A stretch of DNA of 64,000 bases from Streptomyces sp. NBC_00878 (GTDB lineage: Bacteria > Actinomycetota > Actinomycetes > Streptomycetales > Streptomycetaceae): positions 1 to 64,000 of the forward strand of contig NZ_JAPEOK010000004.1 in NCBI RefSeq assembly GCF_026341515.1. The letters are read 5' to 3'. A program made the position numbers and the translations under genes. This document shows positions 1 through 8,910 of this stretch, piece by piece. The notes under the pieces were generated by a model, which was given only the letters and a program-made list of their open reading frames with translations, ran no database searches and was not told the origin of the DNA. The number at the start of each line of letters is the position of its first letter. The first letter of the stretch is position 1.

Positions 1-1281
1 TGCTCCGGCGAGGATCTTCCCCGCGATGATCGAGTTCGCGGCGATCTTGTCTGAGGTGACAGCGAGCGCGTCCAGCTTCGCGGTAGTCACGGCGGCGGCC
101 GCGATTTTCGAGGCGACGACGGCTTCGGCGGCGATGTTCCCGGCGAGGATCGTCAGGGCGGCGATCTCAGTGGCCGTGATCGTGCCTGCGGCGACCATGC
201 CTCCGGCGATCAAGGTGCGGACCTCAATGTTGTCGAACCACGCCTCACCCACCGAGACCGAAGACGCCTCCACCAGGAGGAACGCGGCGATCGTGTTCGG
301 TGGCGCCTGGACCTGCCCGGTGGCCCGTTGGTAGGCGCCTCCGACGGTGAGTCCGTCGACGACGCCGTAGCCGGTCACCCCGCCCGCAGCGTCCTCGTAG
401 CGGAAGAGGAGCTTGGCGCCGCCGCCGTTGAAGTCGGCGGACGTCTTGTAGTCGAACGCCAGGAAGTGCCGCTCTCCCGGCAGGACGTCGTACCGGCCCA
501 TCTCCACGTTGATCCAGGTGGTGAACCCGGTGTTGCAGTCGATCATCAGGGCGGTCGCTGAGTTGTTGCCCGGGGTGACCAGCGAGAACTCCGGCCGTCC
601 CGCGATCTTCGCGGCGATCAGCGGGCCCTCGAAGGACGGGTCGGGGGCGAGGTTGCCGATACCGAGGCCGAGCTGGTCGGCGCCGATCGCCCCGACGGCG
701 ACTTTCGCCGCGGTGACGGCTTCGTCGGCGAGCTTCAGGGTGGTGACGATGCCGTCCACGATGTCGTCCGCCACCACCGGAGTCGGGCCGAACGGTCCGA
801 CGGTGGCGGATGCCGGGGAAGCGGTCCCGGATGCGGAGCGCGCCACCAGGCGTACGTAGACCGGGGTATCGCACGGGATGACCACGGTGGCGCCCTGCGC
901 CGTCTCGATCGTCGACTGCAGAGTGGCCGGGATCGGGTCATAGACCGCAGTGATGGAAGCGTGGACTTCAACCCGCTGCCAGTCCATGGGGATGACCGCG
1001 CCGCCCGCGAACAGACCGTCCCAGCCGACGGAGACGCCTCCGAGGACGGAGGCGACGATCGGTGCGGACGGCTGCGGTGGGGGAGGCCCGTTGACGGCCT
1101 GGACGCCGACGGTGCCGTCGCCCTGGAGTCCGACGATGGTGCGCAGGCTTCCGGTGGCGTCGTTGACGGTGATGGCGGCGTTCTCGATGCTGCCGCCGTG
1201 CGCGTACCGCTGCCCCTTCTGGACCTGTTCCAGGCGTCGCCGCAGCGCGTTCAGTTCCAGGGGGATCGACGTGTTGGCCAT
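1..1281 (-). CDS. minor tail / receptor-binding protein, C-terminus beyond window
   Basis: The frame is open from an ATG at 1281 to the left edge (427 codons seen), so the protein is partial. After a short coiled N-terminus, about residues 70-165 read as a fibronectin-III-like domain, and about 215-350 as a carbohydrate-binding-like beta domain. From residue 350 a string of short A-x-x-I/V-T type repeats begins, as in trimeric tail fibres and tip proteins. The ATG overlaps the stop of the upstream tail gene as ATGA, which fixes the start. It lies at the end of the tail-tip genes and most likely contacts the host surface. That role is inferred from order and repeats, not from a specific match. 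Confidence 0.75.
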   Translation of the reverse strand, partial: MANTSIPLELNALRRRLEQVQKGQRYAHGGSIENAAITVNDATGSLRTIVGLQGDGTVGVQAVNGPPPPQPSAPIVASVLGGVSVGWDGLFAGGAVIPMDWQRVEVHASITAVYDPIPATLQSTIETAQGATVVIPCDTPVYVRLVARSASGTASPASATVGPFGPTPVVADDIVDGIVTTLKLADEAVTAAKVAVGAIGADQLGLGIGNLAPDPSFEGPLIAAKIAGRPEFSLVTPGNNSATALMIDCNTGFTTWINVEMGRYDVLPGERHFLAFDYKTSADFNGGGAKLLFRYEDAAGGVTGYGVVDGLTVGGAYQRATGQVQAPPNTIAAFLLVEASSVSVGEAWFDNIEVRTLIAGGMVAAGTITATEIAALTILAGNIAAEAVVASKIAAAAVTTAKLDALAVTSDKIAANSIIAGKILAGA

Positions 1282-2375
1282 CAGGCGTCCTCGGATCCGT
1301 AGTGGAAGGCGTCCGCCCGTTGGAGGGACAGGGTGGCGGTGTCGGCGCGGTCTCCGGGTTTGTAGGAGTCGGCGAGGATGCGGGCCCAGCCGGTCCAGGA
1401 CACCCACTGGTTGTGGACGGCGACCTGGACGTCGTCGCCGATCTGCCAGGATCCGAGGGGGGCGTTGGGGTGGTCGCGGATGGTGATGTCCTGGACCTGG
1501 CCCATGACCTGCAACTGTCGGCGGCGGGCGCGGGCGCGGCGGCCGAGGACGTCGTTGCCGTTGACGGTCGGCAGGGCCAGGACGGATTCCATGCGCAGGC
1601 GTCCGTCGCGGACGGGGTCGACGGCGAAGCGGGTGCCGGTGCCTTCGCCGGATCCGGTGGCGATGATGACGTTGGCGTAGGCGTCGCCGGAGTACTCCAC
1701 TGCGGGGGCGTCGATGATGTTGACGCCGGTCTGGAAGCTGATGTCGGTGCGGCGGGCGCCGAGGCGGGGGTAGCCGAGTTTGATGCGGCGTTCGATGCTG
1801 CCGTTGGCCAGGAATGATGAGGTGTTGGTGTACTGCGGGGAGCCGTCCTCCGACACCAGGTCGTCGAGATGGTCTCCGAGGAGCGGTGTCTCGTACCAGT
1901 GGGAGGCCCACGGCTCGGTCGGGGTGCCGGCCTTCGCGCTGGAGGTGGTGGCGTCGACGATGACGTCCAGGTCTCCGTCGGGCTGTTCCTGCGCGTACGC
2001 CCAGATGTCGCGGATGATGACGCACGGATCCTGGTTGACGTAGGGGGCGCGGCCGTTGAGGTTGCCGTGGCTGTCGTAGCGCTTCATCAGGTACGACGAC
2101 CAGGAGGCGGCCTCCAGACGGTATTCGCCGTCCTCGGCTTCGACCGACCAGACGAGGCCTCCCCAGCGCAGGCGTCCGTCGGCTTCTGCGTAGATCAGGG
2201 CGGTGGCGGGTTCGAGGACGGACGCGTTGGCGCGCACCCACTTCGGCGCCAGGGTCGCGGTCAGACTGCCGGGCCCGTTGAGTTCGTTGCCGAACTCCAC
2301 CCCCGACAGCGGCAGCGCCGGGTGCAGGACTTCCCCGGTGAGGGCGTGCTGCGCGAAGTACCGCCAGCGACCCAT
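1281..2375 (-). CDS. minor tail protein (Gp37-like tail-tip protein)
   Basis: This 364-residue protein starts at an ATG overlapping the stop of the gene before it (ATGA), and its own stop overlaps the next start. The N-terminus has the compact beta-rich style of siphovirus tail hub proteins: a bilobed domain rich in Trp and Gly with a W-G-G-L-V-W segment near residue 75. It resembles the Gp37-like proteins placed after Dit in actinophages, but I cannot confirm the family by eye. Its place after the tape measure and Dit-like genes supports a tail-tip or baseplate structural role. Confidence 0.7.
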   Translation of the reverse strand: MGRWRYFAQHALTGEVLHPALPLSGVEFGNELNGPGSLTATLAPKWVRANASVLEPATALIYAEADGRLRWGGLVWSVEAEDGEYRLEAASWSSYLMKRYDSHGNLNGRAPYVNQDPCVIIRDIWAYAQEQPDGDLDVIVDATTSSAKAGTPTEPWASHWYETPLLGDHLDDLVSEDGSPQYTNTSSFLANGSIERRIKLGYPRLGARRTDISFQTGVNIIDAPAVEYSGDAYANVIIATGSGEGTGTRFAVDPVRDGRLRMESVLALPTVNGNDVLGRRARARRRQLQVMGQVQDITIRDHPNAPLGSWQIGDDVQVAVHNQWVSWTGWARILADSYKPGDRADTATLSLQRADAFHYGSEDA

Positions 2376-3328
2376 CAGAGAGGGCCCTCCTCGAACTCCA
2401 CGTCTGCGACGAAGGTGGTGGCGGCGTCGCAGCCGAACTTCCCGACGTTGCCGGCCTTCGGCCGCATGCGGGAGCGCAGGGTCACGTTGGTGCCACGCAT
2501 CGCCGCACCCAGGGTGTCGGTCAGCGACAGGGTGTCGGCCATCACCGCGGTGTAGCGGTGCGGGGCGGTGCCCTGGTTGTCGTCGATGTAGACGGCCTGG
2601 GCGGCCTGTTTGGTGCCGAACTGGAAGGTCAGTTCGCCGAAGATGTTGCCGTCGACGAGGCGGATCCCTCCGACGTCCCACTTGATGCGGACCTTCGACG
2701 CCCAGGCAGGGACGGCGATGGTGTAGGTGACGCCGGAGGGGAAGTTCTGCCAGGTCTCGGTCGTTCCGGAGATCTCCACCAGGGGCCCGGGGTAGAACAA
2801 CGGCAGGAGCTGGCGTTCCCGGCGCGGGTTGGCGACCTGCCGCAGGTCCACGATCACCGCGTTCGTGACGGTGGCGGTGGAGGCGGGCAGGTCGATGCGG
2901 GCCAGGGGGATAGCGGAGTATCCGGACGGCACCGTGGTGGCACTGCTGGACACGTTGGAGATCACCTCGAAGAACACGATCGGGTCGGTCTCCGGGTCGC
3001 GGGTGCCCTCGTACTCCGGGTCCTCCACCCGCAGGACGATCATGTCGGAGCGGGCGGAGCCGCCGGTGGCGGCGATGCCGACGCTGGTGTCGGTGCCGAT
3101 GTTGTACGCCGCGTAGTGGCCCTGGACCGACGACACCTTGCCCGCGATGACCGCGGACCCGTCCGAGATCTGCACCCCCGCCCCGGGCGTGGACAACTGG
3201 GACACCTTCATGTCCAGGCCGGTGGTGACGCCTTGGTTGTCCCGCGCGAGGTCCTTGACCATCATGCGGAACTGCTGCGCGGTGTGGCTGGCGCCGGTCG
3301 TCATCATCGGCACGGGGTGCAGCGTCAT
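2375..3328 (-). CDS. minor tail protein
   Basis: The 317-residue product begins MTLHPVPMM and has no signal peptide or membrane segment. Residues 1-170 resemble the N-terminal domain common in actinophage minor tail proteins: a conserved Q-F-R-M-M-V-K-D-L helix, then a G-V-Q-I-S-D-G-S-A-V-I-A-G beta segment. Residues 180-317 form a beta-rich jelly-roll-like part. It sits between the Dit-like gene and the hub-like gene and is coupled to the latter by ATGA. A tail-tip role is well supported by position; the exact function is unknown. Confidence 0.7.
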   Translation of the reverse strand: MTLHPVPMMTTGASHTAQQFRMMVKDLARDNQGVTTGLDMKVSQLSTPGAGVQISDGSAVIAGKVSSVQGHYAAYNIGTDTSVGIAATGGSARSDMIVLRVEDPEYEGTRDPETDPIVFFEVISNVSSSATTVPSGYSAIPLARIDLPASTATVTNAVIVDLRQVANPRRERQLLPLFYPGPLVEISGTTETWQNFPSGVTYTIAVPAWASKVRIKWDVGGIRLVDGNIFGELTFQFGTKQAAQAVYIDDNQGTAPHRYTAVMADTLSLTDTLGAAMRGTNVTLRSRMRPKAGNVGKFGCDAATTFVADVEFEEGPL

Positions 3329-3337
3329 CAGGGCCTC

Positions 3338-4234
3338 CTACAGGGCCTTGTAGGCGGGCCACCAGGTGACGGCCAGCGTGCTGGTCAGGGTGGGGTCGGT
3401 CGCAGCCCACGCGATCTCGTTCGGGCCCGGGGTGAGGCGGAACAGGTCGATGCGGGACTGCGGAGTCATGGGGGCGCCGCCGCCGTTGTTGCGCAGCACG
3501 GTCCGCCAGCCGGGCCGGGTGTCGATCTCCACCCATTCGCCGTCGGCGAGGGTGGTCTGCACCGTGATCGAGACGCCGGATTCGACGTGGGTGATGGACG
3601 GGTTGGCGCACGGCCCGTTCACGCGGAGCAGCGGCCACGTGGGCGCGGTTCCGGCGACGCTCAGGAAGGAGGGCCGTCCCACGGCGAAGGGGTCGCCGGC
3701 GATGGTGAACGGGGGGACGATCGGCGCGGTGAACCCGCCGTGGGAGAGGATGCCCAGCGGGATGCTGGTGGTGTCCGGCTCGTCCGCGTAATAGAGGTGG
3801 TCCTGGCCCTGGAATTCGATGTCCAGGGGGATCCAGCCGTGGATGGACTTGGTGACGTCCGGCTCCAACTTGCGCAGGCGGCCCCGGACGACCCGGGTGG
3901 GCCGCCCGGGGAACTTCAACCTGAGGCTCATCGTCAGCCCGCCGGAGCCACGCACTCCTGCGCTGTCCGCATCAGCCTGCAGGGCGGCCAGGGTGTCCAG
4001 GGCCCCGGCCTGGTTCCCGGACTGGCTGATCCCGGCGTCGATCCTCAGGGTGCGTCCGCTGTAGTAGTCGGCGCCGATCCACAGGCCGTCCTCACCCGGG
4101 GGTTCGACGTCCTGGGACCGTACGGACGGCTGCCCGAGTCCTTCGATGGTGGCGATCCGTACGGAGGTGCCGCGGCCGATGAGGACGCTGCCGAGCTGGT
4201 GCTGGCCGTCCTCGAGTTCGATGGGCGTGCTCAT
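3338..4234 (-). CDS. Dit-like distal tail protein
   Basis: This 298-residue protein directly follows the tape measure gene, and its ATG overlaps the tape measure stop by four bases. The N-terminal half has the L-x-F-P-G-R-P-T-R-V-V-R-G-R core and the D-I-E-F-Q-G-Q-D-H-L-Y-Y segment seen in siphovirus-type tail (Dit) proteins. The C-terminal half is a beta domain ending in a W-W-P-A-Y motif. Dit proteins form the hexameric ring linking the tail tube to the tip. Both position and motifs fit. Confidence 0.75.
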   Translation of the reverse strand: MSTPIELEDGQHQLGSVLIGRGTSVRIATIEGLGQPSVRSQDVEPPGEDGLWIGADYYSGRTLRIDAGISQSGNQAGALDTLAALQADADSAGVRGSGGLTMSLRLKFPGRPTRVVRGRLRKLEPDVTKSIHGWIPLDIEFQGQDHLYYADEPDTTSIPLGILSHGGFTAPIVPPFTIAGDPFAVGRPSFLSVAGTAPTWPLLRVNGPCANPSITHVESGVSITVQTTLADGEWVEIDTRPGWRTVLRNNGGGAPMTPQSRIDLFRLTPGPNEIAWAATDPTLTSTLAVTWWPAYKAL

Positions 4235-7200
4235 TGGCCTCTCGCCCCCACTCCCCCGCGGGCGAGGCGCCGCAGCTGGTAGCCGTTGTGTGCGTCGACC
4301 TTGCGGGCGGTGTCTTCCGCGTTCCCGCCGGAGGTGACCTGCCAGGTCTGTGAGCCGATCAGCGGTCCCTGTTCGCGGATGATGACGACCCGTCCGGCGT
4401 TGGCGTCGGTGAGGCCGACGCCGAAGCGGGAGGCGACGTCACGCAGGACAGGCATCGCGTGGCGGCGTTTGTTGGCGCCGAGTGGCAGGTAGGCCTCGCC
4501 GCCAGTGGACGGCTCGGCGAAGGTGACCGCGCCGCCGCGGGTGGCGTAGATACCGGACCGGATACCGCCGTCCGCGTACGCCATGCCCTTCTGCGCCTTG
4601 CCTAGGTCAGCGAGGAAGCGAGTCGATCGGGAGCCGAGCGCCGTCTTGATCTGGGAGGTGGCCTTGGTAGCGGTGGCGATGATTTCGTCCTCGCCGAGAC
4701 CGGTGGTGGCCGCGACGTCGTGGATGCCCGTCTTGGAGTTCTTCACCGCGGCAATGATCGACACCAGCGACTGGACCTGGTCGGGGGTGAGCGCGTTGTT
4801 GGCGCGCTTCGCGGCCGCGTTCGCTGCGGACGCCTTCTTGCTGTCCGAGGCAGCGCTGGCCGCGAGTTGCTGGGCCGCCTCGTCGTTCTGCGCCGCCAGT
4901 TGTCCGGCCAGATCCCCGAAACCCTGCGCGGCCAACTTGGCGAGGTTCTTCGCGAACAGCTCCTGATTTCCGGTCGCGTGATTGAGCTGCACCTTGTAGT
5001 CGGTGAGCGACGCGCGGGCTTCCTTGGCCAGCTGGCGCAGGGCGATCGACATCTGCGCGATGTACTTCTTCGACCCGTTCGCCATCTTCTTCGTGAGGGC
5101 CACGCCGTCTTTGCCCATGGAGGCGAGGGCTTCGGCGACGTCGCCGCCCGCAGTTGCCGCGACCTTCTCCAGGTCCCGGTTCCAGGCCGCGGTGGCCCTA
5201 CCGGCGGAGATGAGCTTCTTCTCCACGGCGCCGACGTCGAAGTAGTTGACCTCCTTGGTCGTGGTCTTCCCCTTGACCTTGACCTTCACCTTCTTGGTTT
5301 TGTTGCCAGCGGATCCGGCGTCGGATGCGGAGTACAGGGAGCCGGTGGTGGGGTCGTAGCGCCAGTCGGTGACGGAGCCTTGGGCGTTCCACTGGATGTC
5401 GTCCGGGTTGCCCCCGAGGCGGCGTACGGTCTCCTCCGCGATCGCGCGGGAGCGGGGCCGCTTGGAGGACGCGAACGGAATGTAGGCCTCGCCGCCGGTT
5501 TCGGGTTCGGCCCACATTCGGTAGGTGGGCTGGGCGATCTGCGCGACGTGGTTCTCCCGGCCCATGCCGCCGTCGGCGAACCGCTGCAGGCGGGCGCCGG
5601 CGTAGATGTTGCCGTCGGCGGAGCGGCCTGCGGTGGAGCCGTAGTAGGTGCCCGACGGGGGGCCGCCCGGGCTTCCCTTGATCTTGTACACGGTGGTATA
5701 GGTGACCGTCACCGAACGGTTCCTGAGTCCGGCGATCGCGGAGGCCAGCGAGCCGACGTTCGCGCGCTGCGTGCCGGTCGGCACGCTGATCACGACATTC
5801 TTCCCCTTGGTGTCCCTGATCTTGAATCCGAGGGCCTCCAACTGCTGACGGGCTTCGGCGGTCGGGGCTTTCATCGTGATGGTCTTGCCGTTGGTGGAGG
5901 CGACCTTGCTCTTCACGGCCTCCAGGTCGGCGATGGCGTCCTGCGTCGTCGCGTTGATCGCGAGGGTCTTGTCCTTCAGGCCGTCACGCTTGCCCTTCAG
6001 GGCGTCCAGGCCCGCGCCTGCGGCGCCGGTCTCCGCGGTGACTTTGAACTTGCCGTCCTTCAGCTGCACGACCTTGAAGCCGAGGCTCTCCAGCATCGAC
6101 ACGGCGTCGCTGGTCAGCGCGGACACGGTGACCGACTTGGCGTTCGGGGTCTTCTCGATGGCGGAGATAACCGAGTTAAGGCCCGCGATGGCGTCCTCGG
6201 TGCGCATCTCCAGGGTGACGGATTTCTTCTCCGGGATCTTCAGGTAGGAGTTGGCGAGCGCTTCCGCCTGCGCCTTGGTCAATCCCATCGCGTCGGCGGC
6301 CTGGATGAACGCGGTCCGGCCCTCGGTGTAGATGGCGTTGACCTGCTGCCACGACTTTCCCTGATCTCGCGCCGATGCTGCGGCGGCGTCGGTGTTCGCC
6401 GCCAGGTCGGACAGGACCTTCTCCGCTTCACGGGCCTTGCCTGAGCCCAGGTCGAGTTCCCCGTTCTGCATCTTCAGGACGCCACCGAACTTCCCGGAGG
6501 CTTTCTGTACATCGTCCAGGGACTGTTCGAACGCGCTCATGGCGGAGGCGCCGGCCCGGTTGACGTCGTTGAGGGCTTGCAGGCTTTGGCGGAGGCCGTC
6601 CGCAGAGGCTTTCTGGTCGGCGAGTTTCGCGGAGGTGTCCTGCGCGGCCTGCCCGAAGATGCCCATGGACTGGGCGGCCAGTTCCTGCTCGAAGGCCTGG
6701 TCGGCCAGGGCGGACTTGTAGTCGCCGAGTTGGGCGCGGAGTTCCTTCCCGGACATGCCCTGCTTGCGCATCGCCTCGGCGACCCGCTCGAAGGCGGCTG
6801 CCGCGATCTCGCCCTTGCCGCCCCGCACCAGGTTTGCGAGGGATTTGTCGACCGCGTCGAGGTCCTCCTTGGCTTCCTTAACGGGGGTGGAGTCCATCCC
6901 GACGAGCTTGGTGAGGAACTGCTGCGTCTTGTCCAGGTTGGAGGGCCGGGCCAGGGTCCGCAGGCTCTCCCCCAGCCCTTCCAACTGGGGGCCGAACGCG
7001 CGCAGGGCTTCGCCGGTGACCTTCCCGGTCTGCCCGAGCTCCCCGAGGCTCGTGGTGAGCTTCTCCACGTTCGGCGGGGCTTCCTTGCCCATCTTGGACA
7101 GGCTGGACAGGACTACAACGACCGCGGCGATCCCGGCGACGATGATGGATGCCCGCGCGGCGACGCCGAGGGACATGAACGCCGCTCTCAAGCCGGCCAG

Positions 7201-8889
7201 GCCGCCGCCCGCTGCGGCCGCGGTCGTGCCGAGCGCGGCGATCCGGGCCTGGACGGCTGCCATGCCACCCGCCAGTGCCGCCATGCCCGCTCCGGACAGC
7301 TGCAGGAGTTTCAGGGCGGTGGCGACCTGAATGATGATGCCGACCAGCTCGGGTGGCAGCGCGGCCACCAGGCGGGCTGCTGCGGTGACCAGGGTGAGCA
7401 TGGTTGGTCCGGCTTCGGATGCGGCCTTCAGTAGCATCACCACGGCGTCTGAGATCGCGCTGAGGGCTTCGCGGGCGGCGGGCCCGTTGGTGCGGGCGTA
7501 GTCCATGAACTGGGCGAGCGGCCCGGACTTGAGAGCGCCGCCTTCGGACAGGACCCGCAGGAAGTGCATGACCTTGTCGGTCATTGCGTCGAGCTGGCGG
7601 TCGGAGAAGTCCGCGAAGCGGTTCGCCATCGCATCGAATCCGGGCGTGGCCATGGCGCCGCCCGCGACGGTGGTGAGGCGGTCCAGCTGCGCGGATGCGG
7701 ACTGCACGTGCGGGGTCAGCCGGGGAATGATCTGGTCGAGGACGGTGATGCCCTGTGTGAGGGGCTTCATCGTCCAGGTCGCCATGTCGTCGGACCAGTC
7801 GGAGAAGTTGCCCTTCAGCCGGGAGACGGCGATCGCGGCTTTCTGGGCTTCCGGCGGCAGTTCGGCGAGCGCCCGCTGGTAGGTGAGCTGCGCGGTGATC
7901 GCTTCGGTGCTGGCCTTGCCGTGCTCACTGACCGCGTCCTGGTACTTCTTCTCCGCGTCGGCGACCTGGCCGAGGCGCTCTACCTGGCCGCCGATGGCGA
8001 TGCCGAAGGCGGTCGCGCCCACCGCGGCGGATCCCAGGGCGCCTCCCAGCGGGATGAGGGCGGTACTCAGGCCGGCGGTGAGCGGTACTGCGGCGGTGGC
8101 CAGGCCGGTGAAGAGTGCGAGGAGTCCGCGCACGGACTGGCCGGCCTGCTGGTTGGAGGCGGTGAGCCCGCCGACGCGTCCGCGGAGGTCTCCGAGGCGG
8201 CCGTTGACATTGGTGAGGGAGCCGTCCAGGTCGTCGAGGTCGCTGCGGAAGGTGCGGGTGCCCGTCGACAGGTCGTCCAGGCGGGTGCGGGCCCGTCCGG
8301 CGGCGGTGCTGATGCGGCGTACGGCGGACGCGGTCAGGACGGCTTGGGTCTGGAGTTCCTCGAGTTCGTTCTTCGCTTCGCGGGCGGCGCGCTGGAGGGT
8401 GTTGAGGGAGTGTGCGGTGTCCTGGGATGCGCTCTGCAGGGCGGCAAGGCCGGCAGTTCCGTCGACGTTCAGGCCGACGGTGATGGACTGGTCGGCGCCA
8501 GCGGCCGTGACGGCGGCGGTGACCTCATCGCGCAGATGGTCGCCGTCGACATCGAGGCGCACGGTGAGGGCTTGTCCGGAGGCGCCGGCGAGTGCGGCCT
8601 GGATGTCGCTGTGCAGGTCGGCGTCGTCGATGTCAAGGCGGACTCTGAGGCCCTGCCCGGATCCTGCTGTGGTGAGGGCCGCGTTGACATCGGACCGCAG
8701 ATGGCCGGCGTCGATGTCGAGGCGGACGGTGATGTCGTTCGCCGCGGCGGCCCGTAGTTCAGTGAGTGCCTGTTTGGCCTCGTTGATGCGGTCGCGGAGT
8801 TTGCGGGCCTCCTTGGCGCTGTCGCGTAGTGTGCCCTTGAGGTCGGATCCCTGCCCGGTCAGGCGTACGGACAGATTCCACTCGCTCAT
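4231..8889 (-). CDS. tail tape measure protein
   Basis: At 1552 residues this is the longest gene in the window. Residues about 48-160 hold three to four imperfect repeats built around V-R-L-D-I-D. A long helical region follows, then two hydrophobic Ala/Gly/Leu/Ile blocks (about 255-300 and 505-600) that can insert in membranes during DNA ejection. Two copies of an ADGG...EP-x-TGGEAY-x-P segment, typical of actinophage tape measures, lie near residues 1130 and 1490. The length would predict a tail of roughly 230 nm using the usual 0.15 nm per residue. The start is an ATG at 8889 with a GGAGG-like site just upstream. Confidence 0.95.
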   Translation of the reverse strand: MSEWNLSVRLTGQGSDLKGTLRDSAKEARKLRDRINEAKQALTELRAAAANDITVRLDIDAGHLRSDVNAALTTAGSGQGLRVRLDIDDADLHSDIQAALAGASGQALTVRLDVDGDHLRDEVTAAVTAAGADQSITVGLNVDGTAGLAALQSASQDTAHSLNTLQRAAREAKNELEELQTQAVLTASAVRRISTAAGRARTRLDDLSTGTRTFRSDLDDLDGSLTNVNGRLGDLRGRVGGLTASNQQAGQSVRGLLALFTGLATAAVPLTAGLSTALIPLGGALGSAAVGATAFGIAIGGQVERLGQVADAEKKYQDAVSEHGKASTEAITAQLTYQRALAELPPEAQKAAIAVSRLKGNFSDWSDDMATWTMKPLTQGITVLDQIIPRLTPHVQSASAQLDRLTTVAGGAMATPGFDAMANRFADFSDRQLDAMTDKVMHFLRVLSEGGALKSGPLAQFMDYARTNGPAAREALSAISDAVVMLLKAASEAGPTMLTLVTAAARLVAALPPELVGIIIQVATALKLLQLSGAGMAALAGGMAAVQARIAALGTTAAAAGGGLAGLRAAFMSLGVAARASIIVAGIAAVVVVLSSLSKMGKEAPPNVEKLTTSLGELGQTGKVTGEALRAFGPQLEGLGESLRTLARPSNLDKTQQFLTKLVGMDSTPVKEAKEDLDAVDKSLANLVRGGKGEIAAAAFERVAEAMRKQGMSGKELRAQLGDYKSALADQAFEQELAAQSMGIFGQAAQDTSAKLADQKASADGLRQSLQALNDVNRAGASAMSAFEQSLDDVQKASGKFGGVLKMQNGELDLGSGKAREAEKVLSDLAANTDAAAASARDQGKSWQQVNAIYTEGRTAFIQAADAMGLTKAQAEALANSYLKIPEKKSVTLEMRTEDAIAGLNSVISAIEKTPNAKSVTVSALTSDAVSMLESLGFKVVQLKDGKFKVTAETGAAGAGLDALKGKRDGLKDKTLAINATTQDAIADLEAVKSKVASTNGKTITMKAPTAEARQQLEALGFKIRDTKGKNVVISVPTGTQRANVGSLASAIAGLRNRSVTVTYTTVYKIKGSPGGPPSGTYYGSTAGRSADGNIYAGARLQRFADGGMGRENHVAQIAQPTYRMWAEPETGGEAYIPFASSKRPRSRAIAEETVRRLGGNPDDIQWNAQGSVTDWRYDPTTGSLYSASDAGSAGNKTKKVKVKVKGKTTTKEVNYFDVGAVEKKLISAGRATAAWNRDLEKVAATAGGDVAEALASMGKDGVALTKKMANGSKKYIAQMSIALRQLAKEARASLTDYKVQLNHATGNQELFAKNLAKLAAQGFGDLAGQLAAQNDEAAQQLAASAASDSKKASAANAAAKRANNALTPDQVQSLVSIIAAVKNSKTGIHDVAATTGLGEDEIIATATKATSQIKTALGSRSTRFLADLGKAQKGMAYADGGIRSGIYATRGGAVTFAEPSTGGEAYLPLGANKRRHAMPVLRDVASRFGVGLTDANAGRVVIIREQGPLIGSQTWQVTSGGNAEDTARKVDAHNGYQLRRLARGGVGARGQ

Positions 8890-8910
8890 GGAGGCCCTCC
8901 CCTCGGTCGG

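Noticed and set aside
1281..3638. Minus-strand frame of 785 codons
   Set aside because: Only the last 364 codons, from the ATG at 2375, form a real protein. The upstream part is an Arg/His/Pro-rich shadow of the next two genes.
2558..4282. Long open plus-strand frame opposite the tail genes
   Set aside because: It is the high-GC antisense shadow of the Dit-like and minor tail genes, with Gly/Arg/Val-rich sequence and no ribosome site.
4720..8757. Large plus-strand frames opposite the tape measure gene
   Set aside because: They mirror the codon pattern of the tape measure and have no known motifs.
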